This document shows positions 25,084 through 34,331 of a DNA stretch of 64,000 nt, one piece after another. The stretch comes from an uncultured Eubacteriales bacterium. Lineage in GTDB: Bacteria > Bacillota > Clostridia > Christensenellales > DTU072. The first letter of the stretch is position 1, and each line of letters starts with the position of its first letter. The position numbers were made by a program, and so were the translations under genes. The DNA lies in contig CASFAV010000014.1 in assembly GCA_949292905.1 (NCBI GenBank), forward strand, positions 25,077 through 89,076. The letters are read 5' to 3'. The notes under the pieces were generated by a model, which was not told the DNA's origin, searched no databases, and saw only the letters and a program-made list of their open reading frames with translations.

Positions 25084-25113
25084 TTGCAAACGCGCATACT
25101 TTTGCGGTATAAT
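25084..25113 (+). promoter_or_regulatory. Promoter of the Na+ symporter gene
   Basis: -35 TTGCAA (25084-25089), 18-bp spacer, -10 TATAAT (25108-25113). It diverges from the EEP promoter ~40 bp away. Confidence 0.6.
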
Positions 25114-25141
25114 ATCCGAAAATCTCTGAAAGGCGTAATAT

Positions 25142-26527
25142 ATGACTCATAAAGACGAAAATCTTACGTTAAAAAGCTCCAATCACACCTGGTCCGGCAG
25201 ATTCGGCTTCCTCATGGCGGCGGTAGGCTCCGCCGTGGGACTCGGCAATATCTGGCGTTTTCCTTACCTTGCGGGACAGCAAGGCGGAGCGCTTTTCCTG
25301 ATCGCATACGTCATCATGGTCGTCGTAATAGGCTTCTCGCTCATGATAGCGGAATTCACCATAGGAAGGCACGCCTCCCGTAACGTCGTGGACGCTTACT
25401 CCGTGGCGGGCAAAAAATGGGGCTTCACCGGCGTTATAAGCTGTATAGCTTCTTTCATCATAGTGTCTTACTACAGCGTGATAGGCGGCTGGATAATCCG
25501 CTACGCCGTAGGCTATACGGACGGCGGCAGTTTCGTGGCAAGCGGCGATTACGACGCGGTATTCTCCTCCTTCGTCGGCAATCCCTGGATGCCGATAGTC
25601 TTCCTTATAATATTCATGGCAATATGCCTCACCGTCATCCTTTTGGGGGTCAAGAACGGTATCGAACGCGTCAATAAGATCCTTATGCCCATGCTTTTCG
25701 TCATGCTCGTATTCGTGATGATAGTGGCGCTCACGATGAAAGGCGCCGTCGAGGGAGTCAAATTCTTCATCATACCCGATTTCGCGAGGATCGAGGCTTC
25801 GGGAGGCGTCGCGGGCATCTTCCTTGCCGCCCTCGGGCAGGCGTTCTATTCCCTCTCGATAGGTCTCGGAATCGGCACCACCTACGGCAGTTACGCGAGC
25901 AAAGAGATCAGCCTCACCAAAAACACCCTGCTCATCTGCGTGTCGGATACAGTGGTAGCGATGATAGCGGGCTTCGCCATCCTGCCCGCGGTATTTGCGG
26001 CGGGCGAAGAGCCCACCGCGGGCGCGGGACTCGTATTCGTAGTGCTTCCCGCCGTATTCCACGCCATGCCTCCCGTGCTCGGCAGCATAGTGGGCGTGGT
26101 GTTCTTCCTGCTCGTGCTCTTCGCCGCGGTCACCTCCGCAATAGCGCTTATAGAAGTCAACGTCGCTGTGGTCGTCGAAAAATTCAAACTCAACAGAAAA
26201 ATAGCCGCCGTGATAGTGGTGGGCGCCGCTACGCTTTTAGGCGTGCTCGTATCTCTCTCGCAGGGCGGATTTATCGGAAAAGCCGACCTGCTCACGATAT
26301 TCGACACCTTCTCCAATACCTTCCTGCTGCCGCTCGTAGGCATACTGACCTGCATTTACGTGGGTTACGTCTGGAAACCCGCAAACGCCGCCAAAGAACT
26401 CGCCGCACACGATCCCGCCGCCTCGAAGCCCTCTTTCGTGGCCGTATGGTCCGCCAATATCCGCTATGTCTGCCCCGTGCTCATCGCGATCCTTTTCGTA
26501 TACGGCATAGTAGATCTGTTTATTTGA
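25142..26527 (+). CDS. Neurotransmitter:sodium symporter (NSS) family transporter
   Basis: 461 residues, about twelve membrane segments. The first helix carries the family hallmark AVGSAVGLGNIWRFPYLAGQ with the Na+-site residues; YSVIGGWIIRYAV is the helix-3 region. Bacterial relatives such as LeuT, MhsT and TnaT import amino acids with Na+. The substrate is not predictable here. Monocistronic, with its own promoter and the hairpin at 26547-26581. Confidence 0.92.
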   Translation: MTHKDENLTLKSSNHTWSGRFGFLMAAVGSAVGLGNIWRFPYLAGQQGGALFLIAYVIMVVVIGFSLMIAEFTIGRHASRNVVDAYSVAGKKWGFTGVISCIASFIIVSYYSVIGGWIIRYAVGYTDGGSFVASGDYDAVFSSFVGNPWMPIVFLIIFMAICLTVILLGVKNGIERVNKILMPMLFVMLVFVMIVALTMKGAVEGVKFFIIPDFARIEASGGVAGIFLAALGQAFYSLSIGLGIGTTYGSYASKEISLTKNTLLICVSDTVVAMIAGFAILPAVFAAGEEPTAGAGLVFVVLPAVFHAMPPVLGSIVGVVFFLLVLFAAVTSAIALIEVNVAVVVEKFKLNRKIAAVIVVGAATLLGVLVSLSQGGFIGKADLLTIFDTFSNTFLLPLVGILTCIYVGYVWKPANAAKELAAHDPAASKPSFVAVWSANIRYVCPVLIAILFVYGIVDLFI

Positions 26528-26546
26528 TATCTTTCGAGTCAAAATC

Positions 26547-26581
26547 AAAAAGCGCGTCCCGCAAGGAACGCGCTTTATTTT
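26547..26581. terminator. Bidirectional terminator between convergent genes
   Basis: AAAA, then AGCGCGT / ACGCGCT stem with loop, then TTTATTTT. Serves the NSS gene on plus and the PFL/ACT operon on minus. Confidence 0.8.
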
Positions 26582-26602
26582 ACGGAAATACCGCTTTTTA
26601 CG

Positions 26603-27955
26603 TCAATTCTTGTTGCCGTGAACGGGAGCGGCTATCCTGCCGCCGCGACGAATGAATTTCGCGGGACTTATGCGGGATAAAGGCATTATCGGCGCCGTGC
26701 CGAGCAATCCGCCGAATACCGCCGATTCCCCTTCCTTCTTGCCGTAGACGGGTATGAGCCTTACCGCCGTGGTCTTGTTGTTCACCACGCCGATCGCCGC
26801 TTCGTCCGCTATCACCGCCGAGATCACTTCCGCCGTCGTGTCTCCGGGCACCGCTATCATGTCGAGCCCCACGCTGCACACGGCGGTCATGGCTTCGAGC
26901 TTGTTTATCGTGAGTGCGCCCGACTGCGCCGCGGCTATCATGCCCGCGTCCTCCGATACCGGTATGAACGCCCCCGATAAGCCGCCTACGTGAGAGGACG
27001 CCATTATGCCGCCCTTCTTCACGGCGTCGTTGAGCAGTGCGAGCGTCGCCGTAGTGCCTGCGGCGCCCACCTGTTCGAGCCCTATTTCCTCCAGTATGTG
27101 CGCCACCGAATCCCCGATCTGCGGAGTGGGCGCAAGCGATAGATCCACTATGCCGAAGCGCGCTCCGAGCATTTCGCTCGCCGTCCTCGCCACAAGCTGT
27201 CCCACGCGCGTTATCTTGAACGCCGTCTTCTTGATCGTCTCGCTCACCTCGGTAAGATCGCCGTCGGGTATCGTGGCGAGCGCCGTCTTGACTACGCCGG
27301 GTCCGCTTACTCCCACGTTTATGACCTTGTCCGCTTCGCCTATACCGTTGAAAGCGCCCGCCATGAACGGGTTGTCCTCCACGGCGTTGGCGAATACGAC
27401 GAATTTCGCGCAGCCTATGCTGTCCGCGTCGCGGGTAAGATACGCCGTTTCCCTGACTATCTCGCCGCAAAGGCGTACCGCGTCCATATTGATGCCCGCG
27501 CGCGTGCTCGCGACGTTTACCGAAGAACACACCTTACCGGTCGTCGCGAGCGCTTCGGGTATGCTTTTCAGGAACGCCGTTTCTCCCGCGGTCGCCCCTT
27601 TCTGCACCATCGCGCTGTAGCCGCCGATGAAATCGATGCCTATCTCGCGCGCCGCTCTGTCCATCGCGCGCGCTATCCCGATATATTCGCCTCCGCTCGC
27701 ACCTACAAGGCTTATCGGTGTTACGGACACCCTTTTATTGACTATCGGTATCCCGTACATCGCGGATATCTTACCGCCGACGGCGCAAAGCTCGCCTGCT
27801 TCGCGCACTATTTTTTCGTATACCTTCTCCGCCGTGCGCCTCGCGCTGTCCGTTATACAGTCGAAAAGCGTGAGCCCCATCGTTATCGTCCTTATGTCGA
27901 GATGATGCTCCCGTATCATACGGACGGTTTCCATTATTTCGTTTCTGTTGATCAT
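26603..27955 (-). CDS. PFL-family protein (UPF0210/DUF711)
   Basis: 450 residues of the UPF0210 family, typical length. The N-terminal [20 protein letters not shown] and [15 protein letters not shown] are characteristic. Members look related to pyruvate formate-lyase structurally but have no proven reaction. It follows the ACT-domain gene by 16 nt, the conserved pair seen throughout Firmicutes, and is probably cotranscribed with the phosphohexomutase. Confidence 0.92.
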   Translation of the reverse strand: MINRNEIMETVRMIREHHLDIRTITMGLTLFDCITDSARRTAEKVYEKIVREAGELCAVGGKISAMYGIPIVNKRVSVTPISLVGASGGEYIGIARAMDRAAREIGIDFIGGYSAMVQKGATAGETAFLKSIPEALATTGKVCSSVNVASTRAGINMDAVRLCGEIVRETAYLTRDADSIGCAKFVVFANAVEDNPFMAGAFNGIGEADKVINVGVSGPGVVKTALATIPDGDLTEVSETIKKTAFKITRVGQLVARTASEMLGARFGIVDLSLAPTPQIGDSVAHILEEIGLEQVGAAGTTATLALLNDAVKKGGIMASSHVGGLSGAFIPVSEDAGMIAAAQSGALTINKLEAMTAVCSVGLDMIAVPGDTTAEVISAVIADEAAIGVVNNKTTAVRLIPVYGKKEGESAVFGGLLGTAPIMPLSRISPAKFIRRGGRIAAPVHGNKN

Positions 27956-27971
27956 AAATTCCGCTGCGCGA

Positions 27972-28241
27972 TCACACCGTGTGCATCGCGTTGAATATGT
28001 CCTCGTGTCTTATCGCTATCTCGATACCGAGCCGCTTCCCTTCGTCGTCGAGCTCTGCGGAAAGTTCCTCGAAACTGAGCTTCGCCTCCGAAATGTCCAC
28101 CGCCATTATCATCGTGAACGTACCCTGCAGTATCGTCTGGCTGATGTCTTCGATATTGATGTTCCTTGCGGCGAGCAAGCCGCTTACCGCGGCTATGATG
28201 CCCACCTTGTCCTTACCTATTACGGTGATAAACGCTTTCAT
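27972..28241 (-). CDS. ACT-domain protein (UPF0237)
   Basis: 89 residues, one ACT domain: [20 protein letters not shown], then [23 protein letters not shown] domains bind small ligands such as amino acids. Always next to the PFL-family gene, which it probably regulates. Its start overlaps the stop of the upstream phosphohexomutase. Confidence 0.93.
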   Translation of the reverse strand: MKAFITVIGKDKVGIIAAVSGLLAARNINIEDISQTILQGTFTMIMAVDISEAKLSFEELSAELDDEGKRLGIEIAIRHEDIFNAMHTV

Positions 28242-29992
28242 CGTTCCTGATCTCCGTTCAATATTTCTTTGGTTGCTTCCATGAGACGCGCGCTCTTCTC
28301 CGCCGCGCCGTCTGCGGTCTTGTCGAATACGAGCACGTATATCTTGAGCTTGGGCTCGGTGCCGCTCGGACGGATACAGACGAACTGCCCGTCGCTCAGA
28401 GCGTAATACATGACGTCCGACTCGGGAAGTCCCGAAGGCTCGGTATCGCCGTTAGCGAACGAGCGTATCCCCTTCAGATAATCGGTGACGGACAAAACCT
28501 TTTCGCCGCCTATCTCGTCGACCTTGAGAGAACGCATGCGCTTCATCACTTTAGCCATGTCGCTCATCCCGGACAGTCCCTTATACGCCACGGAAGCGTT
28601 ATTCTCCGAATAATATCCGAATTCGCGGAATATCTCGGTGAGCCTCTTGTAAACGCCCGAACCCTTGTCCTCCAGATACATGAGCATTTCCGCGAAAAGT
28701 ATGCTCGCTACGACGGCGTCCTTGTCTCTCGCGTGCGTACCGCACAGCGAGCCGAAGCTTTCCTCGAAGCCGAATAAATAGGTATATTCTCCGCTCTCTT
28801 CCCATTCCTTTATCTTTTCGCCGATGAATTTGAAGCCCGTGAGCACGTTGAATACCTTAACTCCGCGCGATTCGGCAAGGCGGTCGGCGAGCGTTGTGGT
28901 GACTATCGTCTTGACTATCGCGCCGTTCGCGGGCAAAGTGCCGTTCTCGGCGCGCTTCGTAAGAATGTAATCCAGTAACAATACGCCGATCTGATTGCCG
29001 GTAAGCGTGACGAATTCGCCTTTGTCGTTACGCACCGCGACTCCGAGTCTGTCCGAATCGGGGTCGGTTCCGAGCACTACGTTGGCGCCTATCTTGTTGC
29101 CGAGATCTATGCCCATTTTAAGGGTGTCGGCGTTCTCGGGATTTGGAACTCTGACCGTGGAGAATTCGGTGTCGGGTTTTGCCTGCTCCGCCACTACGTT
29201 CGCCTGAATGCCCAGACGGGTGAACATCGTGGTCACGGGCATGTATCCCGCACCGTGCACCGGCGTATATACGAGCTTGACGGCGGAGCCCCTTTTCGCG
29301 ATGATCTCCTTGGAGAGCAGCAGCTTGTCGATCTCCGCAAAATACTTCTCGTCCACGCTCCTGCCTATCACGGTGACGTAGGGATTGATCTTGAGGTTAT
29401 CGGCTCCTTTAGGGAATTTTTCCATGGGGATGTCGACGGCGTCGACGGCAAAATAATCGGTGATCTCGGATATGTATCTCACCACTTCCGCGGTGGGTTC
29501 GGGAGACATCTGCGCTCCGTCCTCGCCGTAAACTTTATACCCGTTGTATTCTTTCGGGTTGTGGCTCGCGGTGATCATCACACCCGCCACGGCGTTCAGC
29601 GCGCGCACCGCGAAAGAGCACATCGGCACCGGACGCACGTCTTCGAATATGAATGCCCTGACCTTATAAGCGGTAAGCACTTCGGCGACGTTCAACGCGA
29701 ATTCCCTCGAAAATCTGCGCGTGTCGTAGGCTATAACCACGCCGCGGGAAGCGGCTTCCTCGCCTATCGAAAGCACGTATCTGGCAAGTCCCGCGGTAGC
29801 GCGTTTGACCGTGTAACGGTTCATGCGGTAAGTTCCGAGCCCCACTTCGCCGCGCATTCCGGCAGTCCCGAACGCGAGCTCCAGACTGAAACGCTCTTTC
29901 TGTTCGTTGTCGTCGTGCTTTATAGCCTCGAGCTCGGCGCGTTCGGCTTCGCTCACTCCTTTAAGCCATATTTCGTAAGTGTCCTTGTACAT
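28238..29992 (-). CDS. Phosphoglucomutase/phosphomannomutase
   Basis: 584 residues, the long clostridial type. Alpha-D-phosphohexomutase with the active-site serine loop ITASHNPKEYNGYK (~145), metal loop GTDPDSDRLGVA (~325), sugar loop GFEESFG (~410) and phosphate loop RPSGTEPKLKIYV near the C-terminus. Converts glucose-1-P/-6-P or mannose analogues. Start at 29992 with a GGAGG site ~10 nt upstream; a -10-like TACAAT at ~30022-30027 lies ahead, so the longer start is rejected. First gene of a three-gene operon with the ACT and PFL genes. Confidence 0.93.
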   Translation of the reverse strand: MYKDTYEIWLKGVSEAERAELEAIKHDDNEQKERFSLELAFGTAGMRGEVGLGTYRMNRYTVKRATAGLARYVLSIGEEAASRGVVIAYDTRRFSREFALNVAEVLTAYKVRAFIFEDVRPVPMCSFAVRALNAVAGVMITASHNPKEYNGYKVYGEDGAQMSPEPTAEVVRYISEITDYFAVDAVDIPMEKFPKGADNLKINPYVTVIGRSVDEKYFAEIDKLLLSKEIIAKRGSAVKLVYTPVHGAGYMPVTTMFTRLGIQANVVAEQAKPDTEFSTVRVPNPENADTLKMGIDLGNKIGANVVLGTDPDSDRLGVAVRNDKGEFVTLTGNQIGVLLLDYILTKRAENGTLPANGAIVKTIVTTTLADRLAESRGVKVFNVLTGFKFIGEKIKEWEESGEYTYLFGFEESFGSLCGTHARDKDAVVASILFAEMLMYLEDKGSGVYKRLTEIFREFGYYSENNASVAYKGLSGMSDMAKVMKRMRSLKVDEIGGEKVLSVTDYLKGIRSFANGDTEPSGLPESDVMYYALSDGQFVCIRPSGTEPKLKIYVLVFDKTADGAAEKSARLMEATKEILNGDQER

Positions 29993-30052
29993 AAGAAACT
30001 TCCTCCGTTTGATTTTTATATTGTACCACAACTTTATGCGCCCGCGCAATGA

Positions 30053-30952
30053 TTATGCGATAATGGCGGAGCGGGTTTTATAAAGCGCACAGGCGCGCGG
30101 AGGCTGCCCGCCAGCGGAGGAATCGTCGCCGCTTACCAGTATAACTCCTTTCTGCGGCGCGTAATAGTCGCGCCTCAGCCTTACCGACGAAACGACCTTG
30201 CCGCGATAGAGAGAATCGCGGTAGGCTTCGGAAACGAGCCCGTTCTTCGGATGCGAAAGATATCTTTCGTATTCGCCTTCTTTGAGCACGCCCTCGGTGT
30301 CCTCCACCCTTTCGTATTCCTTACATTCCAAGACCTTGACGGTGACGCTCCTGATCCTGACGCTCTCCCCGTCGGTATAGACGGGGAACCCGTAAAGGGT
30401 GAAAGTAAGCTTGCCTTTCTTAAATTCCGAATAAATGCGTAAAGGGTAAGGAGTAACGTTGATAAAGCGAAAATCGGTAGCTTCGGATACCATAGCGTCG
30501 AGAGAACCGGGCAGATAAGAGACGGGGAGCGAATGGTGCGCAACACTGATCGCTTCCATACCCGCGCGAATGACGGCGTTGTACAGAGTGGATGAGACCT
30601 GACAAACGCCGCCGCCCACTCCCTTGACGTACTTGCCGTCCTCTATTACGGGAGCTTCTCTGAATCCGCGCTCGGCGCTCCTTGCGCCCACCGCCGAATT
30701 GAACGAAAAGGTCGCCCCGCCCTCCACGACGTAGCCGTCGAGAAAGCCTGCGGCAAGTTCTATGTTGTGCTTGCGCGCGGCGGACGAGGAAGAATAGTCC
30801 GTGGAAAACTCCGCGAGCTTTTCTCCGGGGTATTCATCCGCGAAAGCCGCTTCCGCGGAGGAAACGCCCGCGCTTACGGGCGCGAAAGCGCCCGCCGCCA
30901 AAGCGAGCGCGAAGAACAACGCGACTAACGTCGATGCGATATGCTTTTTCAT
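30053..30952 (-). CDS. VanW-family protein with G5 domain
   Basis: 299 residues with a signal peptide (hydrophobic 8-27). VanW core at ~45-185: GGATFSFNSAVGARSAERGF, KGVGGGVCQVSSTLYNA, SEATDFRFINVTPYPLRI. A G5-like domain follows at ~200-270 (TVKVLECKEYERVEDT onward). Exported, probably cell-wall associated; the biochemical role of VanW proteins is unknown, G5 is linked to sugar or peptidoglycan binding. A -10 TATAAT is seen ~35 nt upstream but no good -35. Monocistronic. Confidence 0.88.
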   Translation of the reverse strand: MKKHIASTLVALFFALALAAGAFAPVSAGVSSAEAAFADEYPGEKLAEFSTDYSSSSAARKHNIELAAGFLDGYVVEGGATFSFNSAVGARSAERGFREAPVIEDGKYVKGVGGGVCQVSSTLYNAVIRAGMEAISVAHHSLPVSYLPGSLDAMVSEATDFRFINVTPYPLRIYSEFKKGKLTFTLYGFPVYTDGESVRIRSVTVKVLECKEYERVEDTEGVLKEGEYERYLSHPKNGLVSEAYRDSLYRGKVVSSVRLRRDYYAPQKGVILVSGDDSSAGGQPPRACALYKTRSAIIA

Positions 30953-31027
30953 GCCTTTAGTATGCGCCGGAATAGAAATATTAAATTATACTTTATTATT
31001 CGCGCGCGGAAACCCGCCGCTGACTGA

Positions 31028-31051
31028 AAAAGCGGCTCAACCGCCGCTTTT
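31028..31051 (-). terminator. Terminator overlapping the 3' end of cca
   Basis: On minus AAAAGCGG-CGGTTGAG-CCGCTTTTT: the hairpin includes the last codons and the TGA stop (31037-31039) of the cca gene in its loop. Confidence 0.7.
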
Positions 31052-32371
31052 GAATTTTTTTAAGAATTCGAGCGCGCCTTCTCTCGTCCTCGCGCTCGCG
31101 TCCGTAGCGGTGCGCTTCATAAGCGCGCGGAGCGCGACGGCTCTCATCGCGTCGGGCACGTCTTTGAGATCGTTGCCGTCCGCCTTGAGTTCTTTAAGCG
31201 AAAACGCCACGCCTTCCGCCCTCATCACGGGAAGCAGCGCGCGTATCCTGTCTGCGGAAGGATTTGTGCCTTCGCGCGTGCCGCCGCCCGCCCAGTCGGC
31301 GTCTTTAAGCTCGCAAAGCTTGTCTATTATCCCGATGTGTTCCTGCACGAACAGCCGCAAAGCTTCCTCGCTCTCGTTGCATTTGAGATCGAACATATGC
31401 GCCGCGACCAGCTCCCGCACCTCGTTTATTTTTGCTTTCGGATAGCGCAGCGCGCCGAGCCGCGCCGCGGCTATCTCCGCGCCGCGCTCCGCGTGCCCCG
31501 CGGTAACGCCCGTTTCCCTTTTCAGCACCGGCTTCGCGATATCGTGGAAAAGCGCGGCGAGCCTTATGCGGCGAGGCGCGTGCTCCACCGTCGAAAGTAT
31601 GTGTCCGTACACGTCGAAGCGGTGCCAATTTTTATTCTGTTCCACGCCGACGCCTTCTTTGAGTTCGGGTACGACGTACTCTATCGCGTTGCACTCCGTC
31701 AGGAGCTCGAGTCCTCTGCGCTGGGCTCCCGCTATACCGCATACCGAGTCTGCGGAAAGTATCCTGTCAAATTCTTCGCGTATGCGTTCGGGGGCGACGT
31801 TAGCGAGATTAGCGCTCATTTCACGGGCGCACCGCATTACTCCGGGCTCTATGCCGAAACCGTACGAAGCGGCGAAGCGCACCATCCGCATTATGCGCAG
31901 AGCGTCTTCCGCTATCACTTCCTCAGGCGCGCGCACCGTGCGTATCAGTTTACGGGCGATATCCTCTCTGCCGCCGGTGACGTCCACCGTCCTGCCCTCC
32001 GAGATATCGTAATAAAGAGCGTTCACGGTGAAATCCCTGCGCAAGGCGTCTTCCTCGAGAGTCCTTCCGAAGCTCACCGCGGAAGGCGCATGCGCGCCGC
32101 GCATGTCGTAAGAGTCGGTACGGAAAGCGGTGTATTCGAATTTCTCGCCGTCCGCGTAGATACCGAGAGTGCCGAGCTTAAGAGAATGCGGCTCCGTTCT
32201 GAACCGCGTTCCTTCAAGAAGCGCGCGGACTTCGTCCGCCGTGAGAGGCGACGCGAGGTCTACGTCCGTAGTGGGCACGCCCAGCATGGCGTCGCGTACC
32301 GCGCCGCCCACCACGTATAATTTCCCCCGCCAAAGACTCGCGAGCTCTTTAAGTACCGCGGATATCTCCAT
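31037..32371 (-). CDS. cca: CCA tRNA nucleotidyltransferase
   Basis: 444 residues. Class II nucleotidyltransferase: LYVVGGAVRDAMLGVPTTDVDL (shown as VVGGAVRDAML and TDVDLA) at ~18-40 with the DxD metal site, RRDFTVNALYYD at ~114-125, and an HD domain HDIAKP at ~268. Adds or repairs the 3' CCA of tRNAs; the HD domain supports phosphohydrolase activity. Its ATG shares one base with the hpt stop, so cca is the last gene of a tilS-hpt-cca operon. Confidence 0.92.
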   Translation of the reverse strand: MEISAVLKELASLWRGKLYVVGGAVRDAMLGVPTTDVDLASPLTADEVRALLEGTRFRTEPHSLKLGTLGIYADGEKFEYTAFRTDSYDMRGAHAPSAVSFGRTLEEDALRRDFTVNALYYDISEGRTVDVTGGREDIARKLIRTVRAPEEVIAEDALRIMRMVRFAASYGFGIEPGVMRCAREMSANLANVAPERIREEFDRILSADSVCGIAGAQRRGLELLTECNAIEYVVPELKEGVGVEQNKNWHRFDVYGHILSTVEHAPRRIRLAALFHDIAKPVLKRETGVTAGHAERGAEIAAARLGALRYPKAKINEVRELVAAHMFDLKCNESEEALRLFVQEHIGIIDKLCELKDADWAGGGTREGTNPSADRIRALLPVMRAEGVAFSLKELKADGNDLKDVPDAMRAVALRALMKRTATDASARTREGALEFLKKFKSGG

Positions 32372-32907
32372 TAACTGTAGATCTCCGGTTTGAGGATGCA
32401 GATGTCGGGAAGGTTACGGTACTTCTCGTTATAGTCGAGTCCGTAACCGACGACGAATTCGTTGGGCACCTTGAAGCCGACGTAATCGCCTTCGAGCTCC
32501 ACCTTGCGTCTCGACGGCTTATCGAGCAAAGCGCAAATTTTCAGGCTCTTGGGATTGCGGGTACGCAACAGCTTCATAAGGTTCTTGAGCGTGTATCCCG
32601 TGTCGATAATGTCCTCGACTATTATCACGTTCATACCTTCGATAGGCTGCGAAAGATCCTTCACTATGCGCACCTCGCCCGAGGAATCCGTGGAATTACC
32701 GTAGCTCGACACAACCATGAAATCGAATCTGAGATCCAGGTCTATCTTCTTGACGAGCTCGGCGAAAAAGACCACCGCCCCGCGCAAAATCCCGACCATC
32801 AGGACGCTCTCGCCCGCGTAATCTCGGGTAATCTTTTCCGCTATTTCGGTAACCCGTTCGGCAATTTCTTCACCGGACAGCAATATCCTCTGTACGTCGC
32901 TATGCAT
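32371..32907 (-). CDS. hpt: Hypoxanthine phosphoribosyltransferase
   Basis: 178 residues, normal length. Purine salvage enzyme with the PRPP-binding motif VIIVEDIIDTGYTLKNL (~96-112) and the N-terminal MVGILRGAVVFFAEL. The terminal segment VGYGLDYNEKYRNLPDI is typical of Hpt. Overlaps the end of tilS by 8 bp, the conserved tilS-hpt order of Firmicutes; here ftsH, which usually follows, is replaced by cca. Confidence 0.95.
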   Translation of the reverse strand: MHSDVQRILLSGEEIAERVTEIAEKITRDYAGESVLMVGILRGAVVFFAELVKKIDLDLRFDFMVVSSYGNSTDSSGEVRIVKDLSQPIEGMNVIIVEDIIDTGYTLKNLMKLLRTRNPKSLKICALLDKPSRRKVELEGDYVGFKVPNEFVVGYGLDYNEKYRNLPDICILKPEIYS

Positions 32908-34180
32908 AATAGTTTTCTCCTATTTCTATTTTGACCATCCTTACTGTATTCTCGTCTATTTTCACTTCCTCCGCGATATCCACGCCGAGCACGGCGTACA
33001 CCCTTTTCCCGCAGGCAATGACGAGAAGCTTGTCGCGCATGTTCTTGGGGATCTTGAGGTCTGTAAGATAGTCCGAGAGGCTCTTGTTCTTACCGCCGCA
33101 ACGGCGGAATTCGTCGCCCGCTCCGCGGGTGCGCACCCTGGAGCCTTCGGGGATCTTGTCCGGATCGAACGTGAGTCGCTTGACGAGTTCGTCTGTCGGC
33201 TTGAATTCGTAGCTGAAGGGTCCGAATTCGTAATACCCTCCGTCGAAGTACGGCTCGTCCATTTCGCATTTTTTCTCGCGGTAAACGAGCGATATCCGGT
33301 TATAATTCCTTATCGCGTCTATGCCGAAAGGAAGGTTGACCATAGAGCCGTTGTCCGCTTTTACGAGCGCCACTATGTCGCCGAGATGTGCGGAATCTAT
33401 GTCGTTAAGATAGCCCATGGCGCGGAATGCTTCGGCAACGGTCTTTTTCGCTATGGCGGGATGCGTTTCGAGCGCCGCTATAGGAAGCGAAGTTTCGAAG
33501 CCGCTCACCGTGGGCGGCACGCACACGGTGAGCATATAGTCTTCCACCTCGTCGGCAAGCCTCGAAAGCCTCAGCATCGCGCGTTCGTAATGGGGAAATC
33601 GCGCCTTTATCTGCGGACATATCTCGTGACGGATATAATTGCGGGTATAGCGGGTCTCGAGATTGGTGACGTCCTCTCTGTAAGGTATCCCGTTATCCAC
33701 GGCGTAATCTATAATTTCCTGTTTTGTGTACTCTATAAGCGGATGTCGGTATCCCTCTCTGTCCACTATGCCGCGCAACCCTCTTATCCCGGTGCCGCGG
33801 AAAATACGCATGAGCATCGTCTCCACCTGATCGTTCAGGTGATGCGCGAGGTTTATTTCGTCGACCGTTTTTTCCTTGAGAAGCTTATCGAATATCTCAT
33901 AGCGAAGCGTGCGCGCCGCAAGCTCTATACTCACGTTGTTCTTACGCGCATACTGCGGCGCGTCCACCGAGTACGTCAGACATTTTATTCCGCGTTCCTT
34001 GCAATATTCGTCGACGAACTTGCTGTCGCCCACCGAAACGTCCCCGCGGATGCCGTGTTCCACATTGACGACCACGACGTTTTTTTTCTCTTTGACGAGC
34101 ACGTCGAGCATCACCATGCTGTCCACGCCGCCGGAAACGGCGACGCCGGAGATGATTGTTTTACCGTTGTCCGAAGTCAT
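32900..34180 (-). CDS. tilS: tRNA(Ile)-lysidine synthetase
   Basis: 426 residues. PP-loop SGGVDS at ~17-22, then LAHHLNDQVETMLMRIFRG with the family HxxxD region, and IRHEICPQI. Converts C34 of tRNA-Ile(CAU) to lysidine, an essential step. The substrate-binding C-terminal part is complete (PKNMRDKLLVI). No ribosome site precedes the ATG; a strong promoter places the transcription start at or next to the ATG, suggesting a leaderless mRNA. Confidence 0.93.
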   Translation of the reverse strand: MTSDNGKTIISGVAVSGGVDSMVMLDVLVKEKKNVVVVNVEHGIRGDVSVGDSKFVDEYCKERGIKCLTYSVDAPQYARKNNVSIELAARTLRYEIFDKLLKEKTVDEINLAHHLNDQVETMLMRIFRGTGIRGLRGIVDREGYRHPLIEYTKQEIIDYAVDNGIPYREDVTNLETRYTRNYIRHEICPQIKARFPHYERAMLRLSRLADEVEDYMLTVCVPPTVSGFETSLPIAALETHPAIAKKTVAEAFRAMGYLNDIDSAHLGDIVALVKADNGSMVNLPFGIDAIRNYNRISLVYREKKCEMDEPYFDGGYYEFGPFSYEFKPTDELVKRLTFDPDKIPEGSRVRTRGAGDEFRRCGGKNKSLSDYLTDLKIPKNMRDKLLVIACGKRVYAVLGVDIAEEVKIDENTVRMVKIEIGENYYA

Positions 34181-34186
34181 AACGGT

Positions 34187-34215
34187 ATTATAGCAAACGT
34201 GCCGGCAAAAGTAAA
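34187..34215 (-). promoter_or_regulatory. tilS promoter placed for a leaderless transcript
   Basis: Minus strand: -35 TTTACT (34210-34215), 17-bp spacer, -10 TATAAT (34187-34192). Only 6 nt separate the -10 from the tilS ATG. Confidence 0.6.
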
Positions 34216-34278
34216 CACTTCGGGCGCGCGAAAATCGCTCTCACGCGCGCACAAACCGCGCGCAAATCGGGGGCGTCA

Positions 34279-34307
34279 TTGACAAAGACGGCGTTTTATG
34301 TTAAGAT
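34279..34307 (+). promoter_or_regulatory. Promoter of the Gfo/Idh/MocA gene
   Basis: -35 TTGACA (34279-34284, perfect), 17-bp spacer, -10 TAAGAT (34302-34307). A GGAGG site follows before the ATG. Confidence 0.65.
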
Positions 34308-34331
34308 ATTCGAAACGGAGGTGGAAATACA

